Of a stretch of 64,000 bases of DNA, positions 41,745-51,559 are shown piece by piece. Where the stretch lies: contig NZ_JAZHSH010000001.1 in NCBI RefSeq assembly GCF_040100845.1, forward strand, positions 2,340,501 to 2,404,500, given 5' to 3'. The number at the start of each line of letters is the position of its first letter. Position 1 is the stretch's first letter. The notes under the pieces are model-generated. The model was not told the origin of the DNA, did not search any database, and saw only the letters and a list, made by a program, of their open reading frames with translations. Position numbers and translations under genes: made by a program. Source of the DNA: Chengkuizengella sp. SCS-71B. GTDB taxonomy: Bacteria; Bacillota; Bacilli; Paenibacillales; KCTC-33759.

Positions 41745-42950
41745 ATGAATGAACAAATGAATGTAGAGAAAACTCATAAAAAGACTGAATCTGCACCACC
41801 TAAAGCTTCAATTGGAGTGAGTGGTTGGTTAAAACAAAATTTGTTTAGTAGCTGGTCTAATACTTTATTAACGGTTATTATTTCAATAATTTCTTATTTT
41901 ATTCTTAAAGGTGCTTTCTCCTGGGTATTCTTTGATGCTAACTGGCATGTGGTCACGAATGAATTAAAATTCTTATTAGTTGGTCGATATCCTGAAGAAG
42001 AGGTCTGGAGAATTTGGACGCTACTTTTATTTTTCCATGCGTTACTGGGATTATCTTGGGGATTTGGTAAAGGGGTAATGAATAGCATAGCCTTTACCAT
42101 TGGAGGATTACTATTTGTATCGATGTTATTTCCATTTATTGAGCTTTCAACTCGTTTATGGATTGTTGCTAACTTAGTAACTTTACTTTCTTTCTTTTAT
42201 ATAGGTCATAGATTTCCAAAGGTTAAGAAAATTACATTTTTTGGATGGTTCCTATCCTTTCCTTTCCTCATATTCTTCATTAATGGTCTTGGAATATTAC
42301 CATCAGTAAGTACGAATCTATGGGGCGGATTTATGTTAAACATCCTTCTAGCTTTAGTTGCTATCGTATGTTCCTTTCCATTAGGAATTTTATTAGCTTT
42401 AGGCAGAAGAAGTAAATTACCCGTAGTTAAATATTTTTGCGTTATTTATATAGAAGTCATTCGTGGAATCCCATTGATCACCGTATTATTTATGGCTAAG
42501 TTTATGCTTCCATTGTTTACTGGGGGTTTTGAAATTAATGATGTAATAGGGGCAATGGTAGCTTTAACTATGTTTAGCGCAGCTTACATGGCTGAGAATG
42601 TAAGAGGTGGTTTACAATCACTTCCAAGAGGTCAATTCGAAGCATCTCAGGCTTTGGGTTTAAACTCAACTTACATGATGATTTTCATCGTCTTACCACA
42701 AGCATTAAAAGCTGTTATTCCAGCTATTGTAGGTCAATATATTGCAATATTCAAAGATACGACACTTGTCCTAATTATTGGATTATTGGATATTTTAGAA
42801 ATTGGTTTATCTATAATCGCAAAACCAGAATATATCGGTTTAGATTTAGAGGTTTTAGTATTTGGTGCAGTTGTATTCTTTATCTTCTGCTACTTAATGG
42901 CTCATGTGAGTCGCAGATTAGAAAAATCACTCAGTGTAGGAAATCGTTAA
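41745..42950 (+). CDS. aapM: amino-acid ABC transporter permease, AapM-like
   Basis: ATG at 41745 with AAAGGTAGG upstream is chosen over a GTG nine bases earlier. The protein has the family's N-terminal segment [20 protein letters not shown] and then around eight membrane helices. The EAA region [20 protein letters not shown] matches the partner permease. AapQ and AapM form a heterodimeric channel for L-amino acids. Confidence 0.88.
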   Translation: MNEQMNVEKTHKKTESAPPKASIGVSGWLKQNLFSSWSNTLLTVIISIISYFILKGAFSWVFFDANWHVVTNELKFLLVGRYPEEEVWRIWTLLLFFHALLGLSWGFGKGVMNSIAFTIGGLLFVSMLFPFIELSTRLWIVANLVTLLSFFYIGHRFPKVKKITFFGWFLSFPFLIFFINGLGILPSVSTNLWGGFMLNILLALVAIVCSFPLGILLALGRRSKLPVVKYFCVIYIEVIRGIPLITVLFMAKFMLPLFTGGFEINDVIGAMVALTMFSAAYMAENVRGGLQSLPRGQFEASQALGLNSTYMMIFIVLPQALKAVIPAIVGQYIAIFKDTTLVLIIGLLDILEIGLSIIAKPEYIGLDLEVLVFGAVVFFIFCYLMAHVSRRLEKSLSVGNR

Positions 42951-42963
42951 TGGGGGGCTCAAT

Positions 42964-43734
42964 ATGTTAGATGAAAAGAACTTACAAAAACCACTAGAAG
43001 AACGCGAAGACATTATAGTTGTTAAGGACTTAAATAAATGGTTTGGAAAACTTCATGTGTTAAAGGATGTAGATGTTAACGTAAAGCAAGGTGAAGTAGT
43101 TGTTATTCTTGGACCTTCAGGCTCAGGTAAATCAACATTTATTAGAACTATCAATGCTTTAGAGGAGTTCCAAAAAGGTGAAATTATCGTTGATGAAATC
43201 AATCTCTCTCATGATGTATCAAATATTGATAAGATACGTAAAGAAACGGGTATGGTATTCCAGCAATTTAATCTCTTTCCTCATATGACAATTATTAAAA
43301 ATATTACCCTAGCTCCAATATGGGTTCGCAAATGGAAACGTGAGAAAGCTGAAAAAGTTGCAATGGAATTATTAGAAAGAGTAGGTATACCTGAGCAAGC
43401 ACATAAATTCCCTGGTCAGTTATCTGGCGGGCAACAACAGCGTGTAGCTATTGCTAGAGCATTAGCTATGCAGCCAAGAATCATGTTATTTGATGAGCCC
43501 ACCTCTGCACTAGACCCTGAAATGATTAAAGAAGTTCTAGATGTTATGAAAACATTGGCTAAATCAGGTATGACCATGTTAGTTGTTACTCATGAGATGA
43601 ACTTTGCTAGAGAGGTTGCAGATCGTATCATCTTGTTCGATGATGGAGAAATTATTGAAGAAGGAACACCTGAAGAGCTATTTGACAATCCCAAACATGA
43701 ACGGACGAAATTGTTCTTATCTCAAATTTTATAG
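42964..43734 (+). CDS. aapP: amino-acid ABC transporter ATP-binding protein, AapP-like
   Basis: A 256-residue ATPase with Walker [11 protein letters not shown]-loop [11 protein letters not shown], signature [15 protein letters not shown], Walker [15 protein letters not shown] and switch VVTHE. Completes the operon; GGGGGG-type ribosome binding site precedes it. A very long hairpin follows as terminator. Confidence 0.93.
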   Translation: MLDEKNLQKPLEEREDIIVVKDLNKWFGKLHVLKDVDVNVKQGEVVVILGPSGSGKSTFIRTINALEEFQKGEIIVDEINLSHDVSNIDKIRKETGMVFQQFNLFPHMTIIKNITLAPIWVRKWKREKAEKVAMELLERVGIPEQAHKFPGQLSGGQQQRVAIARALAMQPRIMLFDEPTSALDPEMIKEVLDVMKTLAKSGMTMLVVTHEMNFAREVADRIILFDDGEIIEEGTPEELFDNPKHERTKLFLSQIL

Positions 43735-43746
43735 TGTTATTTGAAT

Positions 43747-43889
43747 AGAAGAGGCTCGGATATAAGTTGAAAACTAACTGATTTTTGCATAAAAATACGC
43801 ATAAATAAAATCGCATGAAATCAAGGATTATTAAATTGATTTCATGCGATTTATTCATTTTAATTGGGTTTTGTCCCAGCCTCTTTTTT
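43747..43889 (+). terminator. nested terminator of the transporter operon
   Basis: Outer arms AAGAGGCT (43,749-43,756) and AGCCTCTT (43,878-43,885) followed by TTTTT. Inside, a perfect 17-bp stem (43,808-43,824 with 43,836-43,852) has an 11-base loop. Confidence 0.8.
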
Positions 43890-44004
43890 GTATTATTATC
43901 TTAGTTCACTTTTATATTTTCCAAATTCCAAGTGGAAAAAATCGTGTCCGCTCTGAGCTTCCATGAACTTCATCTATTCACTTCTATTACCTCATTCTTT
44001 CAAA

Positions 44005-44961
44005 TTAAGAGAAAGACAACTGCTTTTTATTTATTTTTTCAAGCATATCTTTTGTTAATTTTGACAGATCATATTCAGCTTTAAAACCCCATTCTTCCTT
44101 GGCACAAGTTGCATCAATTGAATTTGGCCAGCTTTCAGCAATAGACTGTTTAATGGAATCAACTTGATAATTCATCGTAAACGTAGGAATGTATTTCTTA
44201 ATTTCATTCGCAAAATCTTCGGGAGCAACACTCATCGCTGTAACGTTAAATGCATTTCTGTGTACAAGTTTGGAAGAATCTGCTTCCATTAAGTCAATAA
44301 TAGATTGAATGGCATCTGGCATATACATCATATCCATATAAGTCCCTTTATCTATATATGAAGTATAACTCTGATTTTTTATTGCACTATAAAAAATCTC
44401 TACAGCGTAATCTGTAGTCCCTCCCCCTGGTAATGTGCCATAGGATATAAGTCCAGGGAAACGTAATCCCCTTGTATCTACCCCAAATTTTTGAAAGTAA
44501 TAATCACACAATAACTCACCAGAAACCTTATTTACTCCGTACATCGTTGTTGGTCTTAAAATCGTATCCTGAGGTGTATGATTTGCTGGTGTTGTAGGGC
44601 CGAAAACTCCTATTGAACTTGGAGTGAAAAATTGTAAATTCAACTCTCTAGATACTTCTAGTGCATTCATTAAACTTCCCATATTTAAATTCCATGCAAG
44701 TAATGGTTTTTGTTCCGCCGTTGCTGACAATAAAGCGACCAAATGAATTAAGGTGTCAACTTCATACTTTTTCGCGATTTGATACATTTTTTGTTCATCT
44801 GTTACATCTAACAATTCAAATGGACCAGATGTTACCACAATACTATCATTTTTACGTATATCTGTTGCAATCACATTATCTGCTCCATAGAGTTTTCTTA
44901 ATTTTAATACAAGTTCAGAGCCAATTTGACCTAAAGCTCCAGTGATCAGAATTTTTTTCAT
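44005..44961 (-). CDS. tdh: L-threonine 3-dehydrogenase, SDR type
   Basis: A 318-residue NAD-dependent SDR-family enzyme (extended, epimerase-like). NAD site [20 protein letters not shown], catalytic YGVNK near residue 140, and [20 protein letters not shown] typical of SDR threonine dehydrogenases. Oxidises threonine to 2-amino-3-ketobutyrate, which the adjacent Kbl cleaves. Preceded by the kbl gene in the same operon with AAAGGAGGAG before the ATG. Confidence 0.88.
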   Translation of the reverse strand: MKKILITGALGQIGSELVLKLRKLYGADNVIATDIRKNDSIVVTSGPFELLDVTDEQKMYQIAKKYEVDTLIHLVALLSATAEQKPLLAWNLNMGSLMNALEVSRELNLQFFTPSSIGVFGPTTPANHTPQDTILRPTTMYGVNKVSGELLCDYYFQKFGVDTRGLRFPGLISYGTLPGGGTTDYAVEIFYSAIKNQSYTSYIDKGTYMDMMYMPDAIQSIIDLMEADSSKLVHRNAFNVTAMSVAPEDFANEIKKYIPTFTMNYQVDSIKQSIAESWPNSIDATCAKEEWGFKAEYDLSKLTKDMLEKINKKQLSFS

Positions 44962-44990
44962 CCATTTCTCCTCCTTTCTAAATGTATTAT

Positions 44991-46181
44991 TTATATCAAG
45001 TTCATTTCTTTGCCTACTTTTTCATAAACGGCTAAAGTTTGATCTAACATTTCTTTTGTATGCGCAGCTGTTGGCATATTTCGTACTCTACCTGTTCCTT
45101 TTGGTACAGTGGGAAAAACAATGGATTTAGCATAAACTCCTTCTTCGTAAAGACGTTTGCTAAATTGTTGCGTTTGTAATTCATCACCGATAATACATGG
45201 AGTAATAGGAGTTTCACTTTCTCCAATATCAAAACCAAGTTTTGTTAATCCTTTTTTCAAGTACTCGCTATTTTCCCATAATTTCTCTTGCAGTTCAGTG
45301 CTATCTGATAAAATATCGATGGATTTAATACTTGCTGCGATATCAGCTGGTGTCAGTGCAGTGGAAAATAAAAAGGGTCTGCTTCGTACCTTTAACCAAT
45401 CTATAAGATCTTTTTTACCAGCTACGTAACCACCTACTACCCCTATCGCTTTTGATAAAGTACCAATTTGAAAATCTACTTTATCTGACAATTGAAAATG
45501 TTTGACTGTTCCTGCTCCATTTCCTAAAACTCCTGATCCATGAGCATCATCAACATATGTAATTAGATCAAATTCTTCAGCAATTTCAACAATCTCAGGA
45601 AGTTTGGCTATATCTCCATCCATTGAAAAAACGCCGTCAGTGATCACCATGATTTTATTATATAGTCCAGATTCCTTAGCTTCTTTTGCTTTATTCCTTA
45701 AATCAAGCATATCGGAATGGTTTACTCTAATAATTTTTGCCCTGGATAAACGACAACCATCAATAATGGAGGCATGATTTAATTCATCAGACAATATAGC
45801 ATCGTTTTTATCCATGACAGCTGATATGGCAGCCATATTGCAGTTAAATCCAGATTGATAAGCAATAGCAGCTTCAGTGTGTTTGAATTTTGCTATTTTT
45901 TCTTCTAATTCTAAATGTAGTTTAAAAGTACCGTTTATAGTGCGGACAGCTCCTGCTCCCACCCCATATTCCTTAATTGCTTCAAACATCGCTTGTTTTA
46001 AACGTTCATCCGTTGCTAATCCCAAATAATTGTTAGAGGATAAGTTAATGAGTTCTTTTCCACTAATTTTAATGACGGGTCCGTTTGAACTTTCAAGTGG
46101 ATCTATTTCATTGTATAAACCCTTTTCTTTTAAATCATCCAAATTTTGTTTTAAAAAATCCTGTAAAACGTTACTTGACAT
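44991..46181 (-). CDS. kbl: 2-amino-3-ketobutyrate CoA ligase (glycine C-acetyltransferase)
   Basis: A 396-residue PLP enzyme of the alpha-oxoamine synthase family. The start is ATG at 46181 after GGAGGTACAAGG; an earlier ATG at 46202 overlaps that site. Motifs: [49 protein letters not shown] and the PLP lysine in [12 protein letters not shown]. Converts 2-amino-3-ketobutyrate and CoA to glycine and acetyl-CoA. Forms the kbl-tdh threonine degradation operon. Confidence 0.92.
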   Translation of the reverse strand: MSSNVLQDFLKQNLDDLKEKGLYNEIDPLESSNGPVIKISGKELINLSSNNYLGLATDERLKQAMFEAIKEYGVGAGAVRTINGTFKLHLELEEKIAKFKHTEAAIAYQSGFNCNMAAISAVMDKNDAILSDELNHASIIDGCRLSRAKIIRVNHSDMLDLRNKAKEAKESGLYNKIMVITDGVFSMDGDIAKLPEIVEIAEEFDLITYVDDAHGSGVLGNGAGTVKHFQLSDKVDFQIGTLSKAIGVVGGYVAGKKDLIDWLKVRSRPFLFSTALTPADIAASIKSIDILSDSTELQEKLWENSEYLKKGLTKLGFDIGESETPITPCIIGDELQTQQFSKRLYEEGVYAKSIVFPTVPKGTGRVRNMPTAAHTKEMLDQTLAVYEKVGKEMNLI

Positions 46182-46202
46182 ACCTTGTACCTCCATCATC
46201 AA

Positions 46203-46527
46203 TTCATTATTATATTTTGTAATCTAGATAAATACAAAAATCCATATGTGGTGGACACCATGTAAGGTTTTATTAAAATCGCTTCAACTCTTTTATACCA
46301 AAGTTTTTATTAGTTTTATTATATACTATAATTAATAATTTGTTTACCCTATATGGACATTTTAGTAAAAAATTTTATAAATAGGGCTACTATTAACCTT
46401 TTCACAAATCACTTATATTTATTTTGCTATTTATTGTTAATTTTCATAAAAAAAAGACCTAATAATAAATTAAAAGGCCTTAAATAGTCCTAGTATCCAA
46501 AAATGCACATCTTTCCTTTATATTCCA
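46203..46527. other. intergenic region with kbl promoter area and sdaAA terminator
   Basis: No gene seen. Contains a TGGTG-GA-CACCA inverted repeat near 46,248-46,259 that could be an operator for kbl-tdh, and a terminator (listed) near 46,454. Confidence 0.45.
46448..46481 (-). terminator. terminator of the sda operon
   Basis: Minus-strand stem AAGGCC / GGTCTT (one G-U) with extra A-U pairs, followed by TTTTTTT, about 47 bases after the sdaAA stop. Confidence 0.65.
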
Positions 46528-47415
46528 TCAATTGTTTTTATTTAATGACACCCCAAAAATTTTTTCTTGTAATTCCTTACCTGTAGGTGTAGCTGCTAAA
46601 CCACCTTGTGCAGTTTCTTTTAATGCCGTAGGCATATTTTGACCTATTTTATACATAGCATCAATGACTTCATCACAAGGAATACGACTTGTAATACCTG
46701 CTAATGCCATATCTGCAGCAATCATAGCATTTGAAGCTCCCATTGCATTTCTTTTCACACAAGGTACCTCAACTAATCCTGCAACTGGATCACAAACTAA
46801 ACCAAGCATATTTTTTAAAGTAATCGCCATCGCTTCAGCAGATTGCTTTGGAGTACCGCCCGCCATTTCAACAATTGATGCGGCAGCCATTCCTGCAGCT
46901 GATCCTACCTCAGCCTGACAACCTCCTGCAGCTCCGGAAATGGAAGCATTGTTGGCTACAACAAACCCAAATGCTCCCGCTGTAAATAAAAATTCAATCA
47001 TTTGTTCTCTAGAAGGATTTAATTTATTTTTTAAAGCAAACAATGTACCTGGTACAACACCCGCTGAACCAGCAGTCGGCGTAGCACATATCGTTCCCAT
47101 TGCTGCATTCACTTCATTTGTAGCAACAGCTTTACTAACTGCATCTAAAATGATTTCACCAGTTAAAAACTGTCCTTTTTGAATATACTTTTGCAATAGA
47201 ACAGCATCTCCACCTGTTAAACCAGAGAATGAATGGACTCCAGTTAATCCTTTTTCTACTGCTCTTTCCATAACATCTAAATTTTGTCCCATTAACGAAA
47301 GTATTTCTTCACGTGTTTTTTCTTTAACTTCCATTTCTTGCTCAATCATAACTTGAGCGATTTTAATGTTTTTACTTTCTGCTAAATGGACAAGCTCAGC
47401 TACATTACGAAACAT
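46528..47415 (-). CDS. sdaAA: L-serine dehydratase, alpha subunit
   Basis: A 295-residue Fe-S enzyme subunit. Conserved cysteines lie in TICATPTAGSAGVVPG, GAAGGCQAEVGSAAG and NMLGLVCDPVAGLVEVPC, forming the [4Fe-4S] site. With SdaAB it deaminates serine to pyruvate and ammonia. 122 bases separate it from the beta-subunit gene upstream. Length is normal for the two-subunit type. Confidence 0.93.
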   Translation of the reverse strand: MFRNVAELVHLAESKNIKIAQVMIEQEMEVKEKTREEILSLMGQNLDVMERAVEKGLTGVHSFSGLTGGDAVLLQKYIQKGQFLTGEIILDAVSKAVATNEVNAAMGTICATPTAGSAGVVPGTLFALKNKLNPSREQMIEFLFTAGAFGFVVANNASISGAAGGCQAEVGSAAGMAAASIVEMAGGTPKQSAEAMAITLKNMLGLVCDPVAGLVEVPCVKRNAMGASNAMIAADMALAGITSRIPCDEVIDAMYKIGQNMPTALKETAQGGLAATPTGKELQEKIFGVSLNKNN

Positions 47416-47536
47416 TAAGTTTTCTCCTCTCTATTCACGTTCCATTTCACGGAAGAATTGGTCACACTGTACTAAAACTTCCTGTTTTGTAAACTGAAAA
47501 ATATTTCAAATACTTTTTACTTACTTATGGAATTTG

Positions 47537-48199
47537 TTAATCGACAATCTTGGTCACCTGTAATATATTTGGTAGTAACGATAAATCATCCAAAACAGAC
47601 TGATCAATATTCTGATCTACCTCAATTGTCATTAATGCAAGTTTCCCTTTTTCCTTTCTGGAAACTTCCATATGACCAATATTAATTTGATGTTTGGCTA
47701 ATAAGTTAGATACAGAAGCAATAGCACCAAATTTGTCATTGTGTGCAATTAAAATTGCTGGATGATTACCTGACAATTTCAATTCAAAACCGTTCAACTC
47801 TGTAATTTCAATCTTCCCACCACCGATAGAAATACCAACTAGTTCAAGTTCACCAGCATCATCTCCAACCTTAACTCTAGCGGTATTGGGATGATCTGTA
47901 ACTGCTTCCTCTTCTCTAAAAGTAACATTGATTCCTAGCTGGTGCGCTATGCCAAGTGAGGATTTGATACGTTCATCAAAAGTATCAAAATCTAAAATGC
48001 CTCCAATAATTGCAACATCTGTTCCATGACCTTTATAAGTGTTAGCAAAAGAGCCATAAAACGATATTGTAATCCATTTTGGCTGTCTGCCAAATAAACT
48101 ACGAGCAACCTTACCAATCCTCGCCGCTCCAGCCGTATGAGAACTAGATGGACCAATCATCACAGGTCCTATAATATCAAACACACTTTTAAATTTCAT
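47537..48199 (-). CDS. sdaAB: L-serine dehydratase, beta subunit
   Basis: A 220-residue protein with MKFKSVFDIIGPVMIGPSSS, HTAGAARIGKVARSLFG (conserved SSSHT) and a C-terminal ACT-type domain (KFGAIASVSNLLAKHQINIG). First gene of the sdaAB-sdaAA operon; likely regulated by serine through the ACT domain. A perfect 14-bp palindrome lies about 130 bases upstream. Confidence 0.92.
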   Translation of the reverse strand: MKFKSVFDIIGPVMIGPSSSHTAGAARIGKVARSLFGRQPKWITISFYGSFANTYKGHGTDVAIIGGILDFDTFDERIKSSLGIAHQLGINVTFREEEAVTDHPNTARVKVGDDAGELELVGISIGGGKIEITELNGFELKLSGNHPAILIAHNDKFGAIASVSNLLAKHQINIGHMEVSRKEKGKLALMTIEVDQNIDQSVLDDLSLLPNILQVTKIVD

Positions 48200-48327
48200 A
48201 GTGATGTTCTCCTTCCCCGTTCACTAAAAAAAATTTATTAATATTTATATAAATTACTCATGATATTTTATACTAATATATACATTTCATTCGCTTACAT
48301 TACCAGTAAGATTGATGTGAATTTTAT

Positions 48328-48341
48328 GTGTAAATTTACAC
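48328..48341. promoter_or_regulatory. 14-bp palindrome upstream of sdaAB
   Basis: GTGTAAATTTACAC is a perfect palindrome in the region between sdaAB and the MFS gene. Candidate operator; the regulator is unknown. Confidence 0.35.
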
Positions 48342-48447
48342 CCTTAGAATATCACAAGAAACCTCTAATGGGAACTAGGAAGTTTACTCATTTCTTTGAA
48401 TAAATATTGGTCTGAATTCACGATGTATAAGCTTTGCTTAAACGAGT

Positions 48448-49680
48448 TCACTTTGCATTTACTCGCAACTGTACTTTATCAAATATAAAATAATATATGG
48501 ATGTACCTAGAAGTCCAATGCAAGTAATAATAATTGCCATTACAAAAGAGGGTAAAAATGCACCTAAAGCTACTACGATAGATGAAATCAACATGCTTAG
48601 ATTAAAACTCATTCCTTTTATAGCCATATATGAACTTCTAGCATCATCAGGTGGGAGTGCAGCCATACTTGATTGTTCAACAGGAACTCTAATCACTTCT
48701 CCAACCGTAGCAATTATCATCATAATAAATAAAAGCCAAATGTTATTTGAAAAAGAAATCACACCATACCCAACAACAAACATTAAACAACCTATTATTA
48801 GAACGTTTTTCTCCTTAAATCTCTCAATAAACTTTGCAGCAAATATTGCAAATAATGCAACTAAAATTGTATTTTCTGTTCTTAAAATACCTAACATTTG
48901 AATTCCTTGAATCTCCCAATTTAGGAAATATTGATTTGTCATTTCTTCACTTAAACGAATAGCAATAAAATTCGTTAAATTAAATTCCATGGATAAAACC
49001 AAAATTCCTGCTACTACAAACCAAATGAACAAGCGATCTTTAAATACCATCTTATAAGCATCAAATATCTCCAATATGTGAAAGGAGGTATTTTCTTGTT
49101 GATTTGGAAAATAACTCTCTTTTATAAAAAACACGATCAATGAAACAGTAACTAGAGAAGCCAATGTCAAGCCAATTAACAATTCGAACAGATAATCTTT
49201 GAATAAAAAAGCACCTAAAATTCCACCTATAGCAATTGATAAATTGTTTGCCCAATAGGTTATTGAATACATAAGCTTTCGCTGTTCAGGTGTACTTACA
49301 TCGATTAACATAGCTTGATGTGCTGGTCCAGAAAATCCCCAACAAATCGTGTTTACAGTCATCATTAAAAATGTAATCAAAACCGATTCAGCCCAAGGAG
49401 AGTTAAAAGCCATCATCGTAAAAAATGCAAAAAACCTGATGATCTCCGCATACATCATAATTTTTCTTCGTCCTAAACGATCAGAAATAAAACCACCAAA
49501 GAAATTAAATACAACCCCAACAATAACATTAATAAAAAGCAACAATCCAGTAATCCCTTGCCCATAATATTGTGCAAGATAAATTGCCATAAACGGAAAT
49601 ATCATACTACCTATGAACCTACTGATAAATGTTTCAATAATACGAATTTTAATATTAATATGAAAATCTTTAAATTTCAT
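48448..49680 (-). CDS. MFS transporter, drug-efflux type
   Basis: A 410-residue protein with about twelve membrane segments. The signature after TM2 is GFISDRLGRRKIMMYAEIIR, and TM5 contains NLSIAIGGILGAFLF as in DHA1-type exporters (MdtH/YfkF-like). Substrate unknown. AGGGGGAG before the ATG. Transcribed alone, away from any obvious operon partner. Confidence 0.82.
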   Translation of the reverse strand: MKFKDFHINIKIRIIETFISRFIGSMIFPFMAIYLAQYYGQGITGLLLFINVIVGVVFNFFGGFISDRLGRRKIMMYAEIIRFFAFFTMMAFNSPWAESVLITFLMMTVNTICWGFSGPAHQAMLIDVSTPEQRKLMYSITYWANNLSIAIGGILGAFLFKDYLFELLIGLTLASLVTVSLIVFFIKESYFPNQQENTSFHILEIFDAYKMVFKDRLFIWFVVAGILVLSMEFNLTNFIAIRLSEEMTNQYFLNWEIQGIQMLGILRTENTILVALFAIFAAKFIERFKEKNVLIIGCLMFVVGYGVISFSNNIWLLFIMMIIATVGEVIRVPVEQSSMAALPPDDARSSYMAIKGMSFNLSMLISSIVVALGAFLPSFVMAIIITCIGLLGTSIYYFIFDKVQLRVNAK

Positions 49681-49830
49681 AACTCTCTCCCCCTCCTAGC
49701 TGTCTACCAAAATTTTAGAGTAATTTTAATATTATATAGGGAGTCGTATATTTTGGCAATCATTTTTTTTCATTGGAAAATGTTCCACTTATGATTTTAA
49801 AATAACTACAGTCTGTATATGGATTAAACA

Positions 49831-49870
49831 CAAGAAAAGTATGAGGCAGAATGTCCTCATACTTTTCTTG
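49831..49870 (-). terminator. 16-bp hairpin downstream of the GNAT gene
   Basis: CAAGAAAAGTATGAGG (49,831-49,846) pairs perfectly with 49,855-49,870 around an 8-base loop. It lies about 95 bases after the GNAT stop and just upstream of the MFS gene. U-tract weak. Confidence 0.55.
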
Positions 49871-49964
49871 TAAATAATATTTAAATGAGCACCTCATAAT
49901 TTAGATGATCCATTTTATAAATTTTTCTTGAGAAATATGGAAAACAGATATTTTACTAGCTTTA

Positions 49965-50645
49965 CTATACCTCTTCACTTCTTTGGGACAATTTATACAT
50001 ACCATGAGAAGCTGGATAAGTGTATTTAAACCCGTATTTCTCATATAATTTGTCTGCCGGTTCATCTGCGATTAAACTTACATAAGCACCATTGGGTGCA
50101 TTTTCGTCTAAATAAGTCGTAAGTTCATTCATAATCAATTTCCCGAATCCTTGACCTTGATAATTTGGATCTACAGCAACATCTACAATTTGATAGAAGC
50201 AACCTTTATCTCCAATGATTCTACCCATACCGATCAAATTATAGTCATGATAGATTGATATAGCACAAACTGTATTTTTCAGTCCAAGTTTAGCTCCTTT
50301 TTCACTTTTCTCACTTAATCCTGTAATTTTTCTTACGTTTAAGTAGTCTTCTACATCGGGAGAGCCTTTATAAACAAGATGAGAGATTCCACTTATATCA
50401 CTTGATTGTCGCTTCCTTCTCTCGTTTATAGCCATAGCAATAGATAATAGCAAATAAAGTAACAATGGAAAAATTTGAATGGTGAACTGCTCAAATATTC
50501 TTGGTGGCACTTCCAAACTATGTACGACTCCAACACGATTATTAGTGAAATATTGTATTGTAACTATAAGCAGAATTATTCGAAATACAAATAAAAATGA
50601 TGACAATACTAAATTAAAAATAACTAGCCTCTTTTTCCTTTTCAA
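49965..50645 (-). CDS. membrane-anchored GNAT acetyltransferase (226 aa)
   Basis: N-terminal two membrane segments (about residues 8-33 and 53-70), then a GNAT domain from about residue 85. It has IGMGRIIGDKGCFYQIVDVA, the acetyl-CoA loop VDPNYQGQGFGKLIMNE and a late LYEKYGFKYTYP. The anchored arrangement is unusual, since most GNATs are soluble and about 140-150 residues. Substrate unknown. It follows the patatin gene and starts 30 bases after its stop. Confidence 0.78.
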   Translation of the reverse strand: MKRKKRLVIFNLVLSSFLFVFRIILLIVTIQYFTNNRVGVVHSLEVPPRIFEQFTIQIFPLLLYLLLSIAMAINERRKRQSSDISGISHLVYKGSPDVEDYLNVRKITGLSEKSEKGAKLGLKNTVCAISIYHDYNLIGMGRIIGDKGCFYQIVDVAVDPNYQGQGFGKLIMNELTTYLDENAPNGAYVSLIADEPADKLYEKYGFKYTYPASHGMYKLSQRSEEV

Positions 50646-50674
50646 AACCTCTCCCCCATGTTTAAACGCTTTTT

Positions 50675-51544
50675 TTACTCATTTTTATTTATCCAATTTA
50701 AAAGTTGATCATATTGTTTTTTAGCATCTTCAATTCCTTGTTCATACAATAGTGTTAGTTTTGTTTTATCTTTTTCTAAACGATCCACTTGTAAAGGTTG
50801 TTCGGGTCTGAACACAAAAATGTCACCTTTTTCCTCAAGATGATTAACATATTGTAAAGTTGCATTGTATTCAATGTGACGATTTATCATCGTATTTACT
50901 AACCCTTTGTATTTTCGGTGGTACCTCGCTTTTAGCATCCATCTAAAACTAGCAGGCTTTTTCTTATACCCTTTATTTCTAGTTAGGATAACGATATTTC
51001 GTTTATTCCCATCTTCTATAGACTTTTTAAGGGGGATCGGATCAGCGATACCCCCATCTAATAACTTGTACTCACCGTACTCAACTATTTGGGTAATTAA
51101 AGGTAAACTAATAGATGCTTTTAATAACGTAAATACATTACTGGGTTCTTCGTTTTTGTCAAAATAAATTGGTTTACCTGTTACGCAATCTGTAACAACA
51201 ATTTTAAAAGTTTGAGGTGAAGAATGAAACGCATCGTAATCAAACGGTTCATGTTTATTAGGTAGCTCATCAAAAATAATATCCATACCAAACAAACTTT
51301 TCTTTGTAATTAAATTTCTAACACTGATATACCCAGGATAATCAATGTAATCAATGGTTACTTTTTTATTTCTACCGTATTGCTTTGAAATATATGAGGT
51401 CGCGTTACAAGCTCCTGCAGAAGCACCAATGATATACGGAATGGTAAACTCCTTCTTAATAAAGTAATCCAATATCCCTGCTGTGTAAACGCCCCTTAAT
51501 CCACCACCCTCAAGTACTAGCCCAATATTATCCAAAGTCATCAC
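50675..51544 (-). CDS. patatin-like phospholipase (RssA/YlbK type)
   Basis: A 289-residue protein with the anion-binding GGGLRGVYTAGILDYF, nucleophile GASAGACNA (Ser near residue 44) and catalytic DGGIADPIPLKKSI. Cleaves acyl groups from phospholipids. The length and motif order fit the bacterial patatin family. Start with ATGAGGATG-type context. It lies directly after the ABC-F gene. Confidence 0.9.
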   Translation of the reverse strand: MMTLDNIGLVLEGGGLRGVYTAGILDYFIKKEFTIPYIIGASAGACNATSYISKQYGRNKKVTIDYIDYPGYISVRNLITKKSLFGMDIIFDELPNKHEPFDYDAFHSSPQTFKIVVTDCVTGKPIYFDKNEEPSNVFTLLKASISLPLITQIVEYGEYKLLDGGIADPIPLKKSIEDGNKRNIVILTRNKGYKKKPASFRWMLKARYHRKYKGLVNTMINRHIEYNATLQYVNHLEEKGDIFVFRPEQPLQVDRLEKDKTKLTLLYEQGIEDAKKQYDQLLNWINKNE

Positions 51545-51559
51545 ATCCTCATATAACTG

